Of a stretch of DNA of 64,000 nt, positions 56,783-64,000 are shown one piece after another; within the stretch, counting starts at the first letter, position 1, and the number at the start of each line of letters is the position of its first letter. Source of the stretch: Gracilariopsis chorda (taxonomy: Eukaryota; Rhodophyta; Florideophyceae; Gracilariales; Gracilariaceae); NCBI GenBank assembly GCA_003194525.1, contig NBIV01000062.1, forward strand, positions 248,001 to 312,000, in the 5' to 3' direction. Position numbers and translations under genes: made by a program. The notes under the pieces were generated by a model. That model saw only the letters and a list, made by a program, of their open reading frames with translations, was not told the origin of the DNA and made no database searches.

Positions 56783-57879
56783 TGTTGGCAGTAGTACCTG
56801 TGCTCTCACTGAAAACCAAATGTTCCGGGGAGCATGGGCTGGTTTGGAGGGTACCTCTGCAAATGCGCATATGCGCATGTGCGCGAGCCCAACGTGAAAC
56901 TGGCTTCTGATTGGCTACTGCAAATGTACATATGCAACGTGGTGCGTACAAGTGGTATGGCATAACTGGATCGGTTGGACACACCCACGTGTCCAGCTAC
57001 TACAGTGGTCACAGTGTACGTTGTGTGCACGGGATACTGGTGAAGTGGTTGAGACCTGGTACAAGTGGTACAGCAGTGGTTGGTACAATGGTAAGGTGCG
57101 TGTTGGCAGTAGTACCTGTGCTGTCACTGAAAACCAAATGTTCCGGGGAGCATGGGCTGTTTTAGAGGGTACCTCTGCAAAAGCGCATATGCGCGTGTGC
57201 GCGAACCCAACTTGAAACTGGCTTCTGATTGGCTACTGCAAATGTACATATGCAACGTGGTGCGTACAAGTGGTATGGCATAACTGGATCGGTTGGACAC
57301 ACCCACGTGTCCAGCTACTACAGTGGTCACAGTGTACGTTGTGTGCACGGGATACTGGTGAAGTGGTTGACACCTGGTACAAGTGGTACAGCAGTGGTTG
57401 GTACAATGGTAAGGTGCGCATGCACTGTCAACAGGTTTACACATGCACGGGTATATTGATGACGTGGGTGTTGTGTGCATTGCCACGTGATGACATTGCA
57501 CTAACACCACAGGTTACGTGCCGACTTACCGTGACGTGTTGACTTACCGTGATGTGTTGGCATGTGCTGGCGTGTGTTGGAGTCGTGAATTTGTGCCTTG
57601 TCATGGTCATGTGTATGCACGTAACTATTACGGAACGTTGGTGCGTTAGTGTGCGTTGATGTAATGAGGTTGTGCTGAGCTGGCTATGTCATGTTAGATG
57701 ATGATTGGTAGTATTGAGTGTCCCTGCTTAGTGGTTTAGGTTTTACTTGTAGTTGGTGTTCCCGCGCAATTCGAGTTTAGAGTGGTATATAAGATGTGCC
57801 TGAAGGACCTCCTTGTAAATCCAAGCCAGAGCTGGCGAACTTCCCTTCCATCCCCTGAACTTCCTTACAACTTTCAACA
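56783..57879 (+). repeat. 5' LTR with an internal 318-bp tandem duplication
   Basis: Begins TGTTGGCAGTAGTACC, and the same start recurs at 57101. The duplicated unit carries the U3 block (GCGCATATGCGC at 56865 and 57183, each followed by the inverted CCAAT box). TATATAA lies at 57786-57792. Ends TTTCAACA. Confidence 0.88.
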
Positions 57880-57894
57880 GGTTATGGGCCCAGC
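57880..57894 (+). promoter_or_regulatory. Primer-binding site for half of initiator tRNA-Met
   Basis: GGTTATGGGCCCAGC is the exact reverse complement of GCUGGGCCCAUAACC, the anticodon stem and loop of the common eukaryotic initiator tRNA-Met. It starts at the base after the LTR. Drosophila copia and yeast Ty5 are primed in this way. Confidence 0.75.
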
Positions 57895-58898
57895 CCCGCT
57901 GACCGCTGCCGCTATCCCTTTCAGTATCGTTCGTCTGTCGCCGCTCTCCCTCACCGCCGTCCATCAGTTTCGCTGTTGTTGCCTCTTTCGTCGTTGCGTC
58001 GGGTGTTTTGATCCCATTGTTGGTCGGTGTTGGTCATTCTCCTTTGGTTTGCGTTCCTCCCTGAGGGCGTTGGGGTGGTAGTGGTTCCACGTTTACTTCC
58101 TATCGTTGTTGAGTTGGGCCTCCGTTGTTGCCCGTGTTGTCGATCGCTATCTACTTTGTGTGTGACACTCCCTCTATCTTGTGTTTTGGGATCCCCGAGT
58201 CGTTTGTCGGGTCGTATCCGTGAGGTCGAGTCGGTCTAGTTTCGAAGTCTGGGCTCTGTGATCGTGTGCTCAGCAGTTGTTTGTTTTTCGTGTTTCTTAA
58301 TCATCATCTGGTGTCCAGTGCGACGAGCGGTTGATCCGGGTTACTTTGGGTGATTCCAGGTATCCGGGGACGTGAGCCTGGCGGCTTGAACCAAAGCGGG
58401 TGTACTGTCGAGCGGCTTCCCACCGGTCCATTTGGACAGATAACGGTGACGGTCGTTAAGACCTGGTAAGTTCAGCGGGTGCATCTGTGGACGGGGTGCC
58501 GTGGCGTACTGCGATGGTGCGGGTGATTGAATTATTTGTTTTGATCCTGACTGCGTGTCGGGATTCTTGGGCTGTTGCGAAGGTATATTCCATAACGAGC
58601 TTTTGATCCGTGCATCTGACCCTTGGGCGTTTGTGCGGGGAGGCGACGTGGCGTAGGCTGACCTCCTTCTTAGGATCAGGCCGCGTGTGACCTTAAGTGG
58701 TTGCGCGTTAGCAGCGTACTTTGGTTGCCATAGTAGCTTCAGTTTCGAGGTCGCGCAAGTTCTTGCAAGAGGCCAGAAAGGGTTATACTTGGTGAAGGCA
58801 TATCTTGGGTCATTAACGATCCTCTGGAAGCCTCGTAGAGAGCGACGCATCTTCTCCTTAGACGTAGGAGAGGGAAGACAGAAGAAGACGTCTTGTAC

Positions 58899-58971
58899 CC
58901 GGAGCATCTCCAGGGGCCAGGGGTCCGACACCCTAGGGTAGCGGAGGTAGTTTCTCCCGTCAGTGCGCCCG
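58899..58971 (+). promoter_or_regulatory. Conserved Copia leader element, copy 5
   Basis: CCCGGAGCATCTCCAGGGG, then GGGTCCGACACCCTAGGGTA, GCGGAGGTAGTTTCTCCCGT and CAGTGCGCCCG. It is the same module as in the otherwise very different families to the left, here about 150 bp before the Gag-Pol start. Confidence 0.55.
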
Positions 58972-58980
58972 AATTTGAAG

Positions 58981-59055
58981 TTTTGTTGTTGTTGTTGTCG
59001 TTGTTTTTGTTGTTATTGTTGTCGTTGTTTTTGTTGTTATTGTTGTCGTTGTTGC
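58981..59055 (+). repeat. TTG-rich microsatellite in the Copia leader
   Basis: Consists of TTG, TCG and TTATTG units, with a 24-bp period repeated about 2.5 times, between the conserved leader element and the Gag-Pol start. The transcript would be unstructured and U/G-rich. Confidence 0.8.
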
Positions 59056-59124
59056 CATTTTTGTACTACTTAAGTGCCGTAGGTCTTTCATCGCACCTGT
59101 GCTGTTTGTTGACATCTACCAAGC

Positions 59125-62100
59125 ATGGATTCATTCGGTGGCATCAAGATTGAAAAGTTGGGCGAGGATAACTTCCATGTATGGAAGCAAAAGGTTGAGT
59201 TGCTGCTTGCACACAAGGACCTCGATGACCATCTTGAATCAACCAGGCCTACGGACGATGACGAGTTGTCAGCATGGAAGAAGAAAGACGCCAAGGCCAG
59301 GGCTGTTATTGGTCTCAGCATCAGTGATGAGCATTTGGACCATGTGAGGGATACCGAGAATGCTGCGGAAATGTGGAAAGCCATTTGCGATGTGTTCCAG
59401 CGTAAAACGCTGCTCAACCGAATCAATGCAAGACGTGCCTTCTACACAGCCAAGATGCGAGATGATGAGAAAATGTTATACTTCATCAATCGTGTTCGTC
59501 ATCTTGCATCGGATCTGAAGAGCATGGACGTAGTGGTTGAGGAAGAAGACATCGCTATGGCAATCCTAAGTGGGCTACCAGACCGCTTCGAACACCTCAT
59601 TGTCGCTATTGACACCACGATTGGTGATCAAGAGGAACAGCGAATGAACGATCGTGCCAAGGAGGACTCCGGAAGTGACACGGCTTTGGTCGGTGCGCAG
59701 TCACGAAAGAAGTCCATGGTGTGCTACTACGGTGGTAAGAAGGGGCATATCCAGAGAAACTGTTTCAAGAGACAACGTGACGAAGCTAGCAAAGAGCAGA
59801 GTGCTGCCGCAAACCCAGCTGTGCAGACCGATCTCGGCAACGAGAAACGAGGATGTGACAGTGACTCTGACTTTGTTTGTCTCATTGCGACAGGTTCTGT
59901 GGAAGAAAGTATCAGTGACTGGATCATTGACTCTGGTGCCACCGCCCATATGACGTATGACAAGTCCATGTTTGACAGTTATAGCAAAAGAGAGTCTGCC
60001 GGTGTGAGTATCGGCAATGACTCGAAGCTGGAGTCACTTGGTCATGGCAGTGTCCACCTCGATCTCGCTGTTGAAGGGCGTAAGAGCAAGTGCCGGTTGG
60101 GTGAAGTAGTGCACGTACCGAATTTAAGGTATCATCTGCTGTCAGTGTCTGCGATGTGTGACCTGGGTGCGCGAGTGGTGTTTGACAAAACCAAAGTATG
60201 TGTATACAAAGGCAACACCATGATCGCCCAGGGCCGTCGCATCAAAGAACTGTACTACCAATATACCGTGATTGAAGTACCAGAAGACATGGACAACGCA
60301 CTTGTGACTGACCTGTCACTATGGCATGCTCGAATGGCTCATGTGAATGTGGATGGTATCAAACATATGGCTCGTAACGGTGTTGTGTCAGGGCTGAATG
60401 TGGACTTGAATCAATCGATGGATGTGTGTGACTCTTGTGTAGTGGGAAAATCTACACGTGCTCCAACTCCCAAGCAAGGGGGGGAACGGGCTTCGCACCC
60501 ATTGGACCTAGTGCATTCGGACATTTGTGGTCCAATCCAAGTAGGTTCCTTGGGAGGTTCACGCTACTTCGTCACATTCATCGATGATCACTCCCGTTTT
60601 TGCTTCTTGTACATGCTCAAGACCAAGGATGAGGTGTTCCACGTGTTCGTGAAGTGGCTCAAGATGGTTCAAAATCAGAGTGACCGACATGTGAAAACCA
60701 TCACCGCACGTGAGTCTGTGCTACATGCGTTACGCACAGACAATGCTGGTGAATATGTGTCAAAGAAGTTTTCACAAGAGCTTGAACGTCACGGTATTGA
60801 ACATCAGCGAACGGTGCCTTACAATCTACATCAGAATGGTCTGGCCGAACGCTTCAACCGAACACTCATGGACTTGGTGAGATCGATGCTGCATCACAAG
60901 AAACTGCCAAAGAGCTTCTGGGCTGAAGCATTGAGCGTTGCAGTGTATGTGCGCAATCGAGTCTCCTGCAAGGCCCTTCCGAGTGACGTGACACCACTCG
61001 AGATGTGGAGTGGATATGAACCTGACTTGAGCAATCTGCGTGTGTTCGGTAGCCGGTGCTGGTACAAAGTGGTGGACCACAAGCTGAAGAAGCTGGAGCA
61101 ACGTGCCGTGGAGGCGATCTTTATTGGGTACACATCTGGATCGAACGGTTATAAACTGTGGGATGCGCAAAAGAAGAAGGTGGTTGTGTCGAGAGATGTG
61201 AGGTTTGACGAATGTAGTGGTTCAGATCAAGGTACTGACCACGTTGATGATGACGAATATGCTGAGATCGACATCTCGGACAAGCCGAAATCAAACATCA
61301 CCTCCACCTCTACTACACCCACCGATGCTGCCCAAGTTGAACCCGCTGCACCAGATACTGCACCAGAAGAAGCTTCAGGCAGTGGCCACGATGAGCCCAC
61401 AGCTCAGACAGAAGTTGAGCCAGACGTACCAGATCCACCACCACTTCGGAGATCCACTCGTGAGCGTAGAGCGCCTACCTCGTGGTGGCGCGGAACTGCC
61501 CTACTCACTGCCAGTGATGACATCCCATCCTCATACTCGGATGCGGTGTCACGTCCTGATTCAAAAGCGTGGACCAAGGCCATGAACAGTGAGTACGAGT
61601 CTCTGATGGAGCATGACACATGGGAGTTAGTGCCAAGGCCAGCTGACAGCAACGTGATATCATCCAAGTGGGTATTTGTGCAAAAATATGAGGCTGGCGA
61701 CAACGATGAACCGACAGTGAGGTACAAGGCTCGTGTGGTGGCTCGAGGGTTTCTGCAGATCGAAGGTGTAGACTTCTCCGAGACGTATGCACCAGTGGTC
61801 AAATTCACATCCATTAGAATGATTCTGTCCATTGTAGCAGTGCAGAACTATCATCTGCACCAGATGGATGTGAAGACTGCATTCTTGAATGGCGACCTGG
61901 AAGAGACTGTGTACATGGAGCAGCCGGACGGATTCATCAAACCTGGGAACGAGGACTTGGTATGCCTTCTCAAGAAAGCCATCTATGGGCTACGACAGGC
62001 ATCAAGGCAGTGGTTTGCAAAGATGTACTTGTTCCTCGTTGGTTGGATGGGTCTGAAGCCAAACGTTGCAGACGAGTGCGTCTACACCGGAGAGGTACTG

Positions 62101-63111
62101 GGAGCGCTTGTGATCATTGCTCTTTATGTGGACGACTTGCTCATTGCGAGTCCAAGTATGGATACAATGAATCGCGTAAAGCGTGAACTGTCAAAACGTT
62201 TTCAGATGAAGGATCTCTATGAAGCGCGCATGGTACTTGGGTTCGAGATCGATCGTGATCGATCCAAAAGACTGCTGTACCTGACACAGTCTGCATACAC
62301 GCGTAAGGTCTTAGAACGTTTTTGCATGTTGCAGTGCAACCCAATGGACACTCCCATGGACTCCGGTGTTGACCTCACTAAGGTAGAAGAGCCTCTGACG
62401 AACATCCCGTATCGCCAGGTGATCGGTTGTCTGATGTATTTCTCTGTTGGCACTCGACCGGACATCTCGTTTGCAGTGTCCAAGCTAGCCAAGTATATCG
62501 AGAAACCTGGAGAGACTCATTGGAAAGCGGTCAAGCGTGTTCTGGGTTACCTCAATGGCACTCGCTCCTTCGGACTTACTTATGGCACCACGACTGATAC
62601 TCAGCTCTATGGATACGTAGACTCTGACTGGGCAGGTGATACATCCAACCGCAAGTCCACCAGTGGGTATGTGTTCATGATGTGCGGTGCTCCGGTGTCT
62701 TGGAGCTTGCGCCAACAGGAAGTAGTTGCATTGTCCAGCGCGGAGGCTGAGTATGTGAGTCTGTGCAGTGGGACGAAGGAGGCAATCTGGCTGAGACGAC
62801 TGTGGAGTGGCATTGGCAACGCAAGCGGACTACACGTGGATGAGTCAGTGACGGTAATGGTTGAGCCCACAACTGTGTACGTGGGCAACCAAGGTTGCAT
62901 TGACCTTGCTCGAAATGGAGTTGTGAACAAGCGTACTAAGCACATTGATATTCGCTTTCACTTCACCAGAGAGGCTCTACGCAACAAAGCCGTCCAGTTG
63001 CAGTACTGTTCCACGGAAGACATGGTTGCCGATATGCTGACGAAAGCGCTCGGTCGAGTTAAGCTGGCAAGGTTCCGCGGTGACTGTGGCTTGCTCCCCT
63101 TAGACCTTTGA
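59125..63111 (+). CDS. Copia Gag-Pol polyprotein
   Basis: One frame of 1,328 codons. In order: Gag (UBN2-type domain, about residues 1-165, with KAICDVFQRKTL); a zinc-knuckle region (about 200); aspartic protease WIIDSGATAHMT (about 264); GAG-pre-integrase LWHARMAHVN (about 398); integrase core with HSDICGPI, IDDHSRFCF, RTDNAGEYV and NGLAERFNR (about 462-590); an acidic, Pro/Thr-rich linker; reverse transcriptase from SKWVFVQKYE (about 844) through DVKTAFLNGDLEE to the YVDDLLIA active site (about 1001); RNase H with YVDSDWAGDTSNRKSTSGY (about 1163) and ALSSAEAEY; and the C-terminal KHIDIRFHF...DMLTKALG. Gag and Pol share one frame, as in Drosophila copia. The domain order protease-integrase-RT-RNase H makes it Ty1/Copia. 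Confidence 0.95.
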   Translation: MDSFGGIKIEKLGEDNFHVWKQKVELLLAHKDLDDHLESTRPTDDDELSAWKKKDAKARAVIGLSISDEHLDHVRDTENAAEMWKAICDVFQRKTLLNRINARRAFYTAKMRDDEKMLYFINRVRHLASDLKSMDVVVEEEDIAMAILSGLPDRFEHLIVAIDTTIGDQEEQRMNDRAKEDSGSDTALVGAQSRKKSMVCYYGGKKGHIQRNCFKRQRDEASKEQSAAANPAVQTDLGNEKRGCDSDSDFVCLIATGSVEESISDWIIDSGATAHMTYDKSMFDSYSKRESAGVSIGNDSKLESLGHGSVHLDLAVEGRKSKCRLGEVVHVPNLRYHLLSVSAMCDLGARVVFDKTKVCVYKGNTMIAQGRRIKELYYQYTVIEVPEDMDNALVTDLSLWHARMAHVNVDGIKHMARNGVVSGLNVDLNQSMDVCDSCVVGKSTRAPTPKQGGERASHPLDLVHSDICGPIQVGSLGGSRYFVTFIDDHSRFCFLYMLKTKDEVFHVFVKWLKMVQNQSDRHVKTITARESVLHALRTDNAGEYVSKKFSQELERHGIEHQRTVPYNLHQNGLAERFNRTLMDLVRSMLHHKKLPKSFWAEALSVAVYVRNRVSCKALPSDVTPLEMWSGYEPDLSNLRVFGSRCWYKVVDHKLKKLEQRAVEAIFIGYTSGSNGYKLWDAQKKKVVVSRDVRFDECSGSDQGTDHVDDDEYAEIDISDKPKSNITSTSTTPTDAAQVEPAAPDTAPEEASGSGHDEPTAQTEVEPDVPDPPPLRRSTRERRAPTSWWRGTALLTASDDIPSSYSDAVSRPDSKAWTKAMNSEYESLMEHDTWELVPRPADSNVISSKWVFVQKYEAGDNDEPTVRYKARVVARGFLQIEGVDFSETYAPVVKFTSIRMILSIVAVQNYHLHQMDVKTAFLNGDLEETVYMEQPDGFIKPGNEDLVCLLKKAIYGLRQASRQWFAKMYLFLVGWMGLKPNVADECVYTGEVLGALVIIALYVDDLLIASPSMDTMNRVKRELSKRFQMKDLYEARMVLGFEIDRDRSKRLLYLTQSAYTRKVLERFCMLQCNPMDTPMDSGVDLTKVEEPLTNIPYRQVIGCLMYFSVGTRPDISFAVSKLAKYIEKPGETHWKAVKRVLGYLNGTRSFGLTYGTTTDTQLYGYVDSDWAGDTSNRKSTSGYVFMMCGAPVSWSLRQQEVVALSSAEAEYVSLCSGTKEAIWLRRLWSGIGNASGLHVDESVTVMVEPTTVYVGNQGCIDLARNGVVNKRTKHIDIRFHFTREALRNKAVQLQYCSTEDMVADMLTKALGRVKLARFRGDCGLLPLDL

Positions 63112-63121
63112 AGTCAGTGAC

Positions 63122-63131
63122 AGAGGGGGGG
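63122..63131 (+). other. Polypurine tract
   Basis: AGAGGGGGGG directly before the TGTTGG of the 3' LTR, the usual start site of plus-strand DNA synthesis. Confidence 0.75.
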
Positions 63132-64000
63132 TGTTGGCAGTAGTACCTGTGCTGTCACTGAAAACAAAATGTTCCGGGGAGCATGGGCTGTTTTAGAGGG
63201 TACCTCTGCAAAAGCGCATATGCGCGTGTGCGCGAACCCAACGTGAAACTGGCTTCTGATTGGCTACTGCAAATGTACATATGCAACGTGGTGCGTACAA
63301 GTGGTATGGCATAACTGGATCGGTTGGACACACCCACGTGTCCAGCTACTACAGTGGTCACAGTGTACGTTGTGTGCACGGGATACTGGTGAAGTGGTTG
63401 AGACCTGGTACAAGTGGTACAGCAGTGGTTGGTACAATGGTAAGGTGCGTGTTGGCAGTAGTACCTGTGCTGTCACTGAAAACCAAATGTTCCGGGGAGC
63501 ATGGGCTGTTTTAGAGGGTACCTCTGCAAAAGCGCATATGCGCGTGTGCGCGAACCCAACTTGAAACTGGCTTCTGATTGGCTACTGCAAATGTACATAT
63601 GCAACGTGGTGCGTACAAGTGGTATGGCATAACTGGATCGGTTGGACACACCCACGTGTCCAGCTACTACAGTGGTCACAGTGTACGTTGTGTGCACGGG
63701 ATACTGGTGAAGTGGTTGAGACCTGGTACAAGTGGTACAGCAGTGGTTGGTACAATGGTAAGGTGCGCATGCACTGTCAACAGGTTTACACATGCACGGG
63801 TATATTGATGACGTGGGTGTTGTGTGCATTGCCACGTGATGACATTGCACTAACACCACAGGTTACGTGCCGACTTACCGTGACGTGTTGACTTACCGTG
63901 ATGTGTTGGCATGTGCTGGCGTGTGTTGGAGTCGTGAATTTGTGCCTTGTCATGGTCATGTGTATGCACGTAACTATTACGGAACGTTGGTGCGTTAGTG
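63132..64000 (+). repeat. 3' LTR of the whole Copia, cut by the window end
   Basis: Matches the first 869 bases of the 5' LTR, including the second TGTTGGCAG start at 63450 (318 bp on, the same spacing as in the 5' LTR). Confidence 0.88.

Larger units (their letters stand above)
56783..64000 (+). mobile_element. Copia retrotransposon, looks whole; 3' LTR runs off the window
   Basis: 5' LTR 56783-57879, primer site 57880-57894, leader to 59124, one Gag-Pol frame 59125-63111, polypurine tract 63122-63131, 3' LTR from 63132. The two LTRs share the same internal duplication and are nearly identical apart from scattered differences in the first unit. It sits inside an older, broken minus-strand Copia, so it is the youngest large insertion seen here. 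The target duplication cannot be checked because the right end is outside the window. Confidence 0.9.

Noticed and set aside
57229-57459. Repeated small frames in the LTRs (MATANVHMQRGAYKWYG type)
   Set aside because: They are identical because the LTR and its internal unit are repeated; they do not form known products.
58981-59055. Possible coding repeat before the Copia Gag-Pol
   Set aside because: It lies upstream of the Gag ATG, contains a stop in the relevant frame region and looks like a plain TTG microsatellite.

Overview
This window looks like a eukaryotic nuclear genome with small, intron-poor genes packed into a gene-dense left end, followed by a large field of transposable elements. 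Two of the five host genes carry one short GT-AG intron each (127 and 96 bp); the other three appear intronless. My best guess is a red alga of the Chondrus type, because of the compact intron-poor genes, the Copia-dominated repeats and a bacterial-style fused proline catabolism enzyme. This is inference (about 0.6); no marker in the window proves it.

1-7,300: four housekeeping genes in alternating orientation. They are an RMND1/Rmd1 (DUF155) mitochondrial protein (+), neuroguidin/LCP5 of the small-subunit processome (-), 20S proteasome subunit alpha-2 (+, two exons) and a GCN20/ABCF3 ATPase (-). LCP5 and PSMA2 share one 473-bp divergent promoter region. The other neighbouring pairs converge.

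7,300-28,760: DNA transposons and small LTR remnants around one host gene. There is a decayed Tc1/mariner copy and three copies of one pogo-like DDE family. Pogo copies 1 and 2 lie tail to tail and share a single TA. Copy 2 is a nest: it holds an 819-bp element with GTTAA duplications, a 1.3-kb terminal-inverted-repeat element coding for a Myb/SANT-like protein, and a 2.4-kb TG...CA element with GAGGC duplications. A relative of that last element (GTTAG duplications) sits at the edge of pogo copy 3, and copy 3 also holds a 530-bp solo LTR (TCAGG duplications). Between copies 2 and 3 lies a two-exon gene for a fused proline dehydrogenase/P5C dehydrogenase (PutA type) with a mitochondrial-type N-terminus.

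28,760-64,000: an LTR-retrotransposon field with no host gene that I can support. It holds at least six Copia elements or fragments in both orientations, two main LTR families, single LTRs shared between neighbouring copies, and a Gag-protease fragment of another LTR family embedded in Copia sequence. The rightmost element (56,783 to beyond the window end) looks whole: two LTRs, a primer-binding site, a leader, one 1,328-codon Gag-Pol frame and a polypurine tract. The others are broken in several places each.

Three features recur across the diverged Copia families: a primer-binding site matching the anticodon arm of initiator tRNA-Met (half-tRNA priming), a U3 block with GCGCATATGCGC and an inverted CCAAT box, and a roughly 75-bp leader element ending in GCGCCCG. 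These conserved non-coding modules and the eukaryotic PutA fusion are the most interesting things here.
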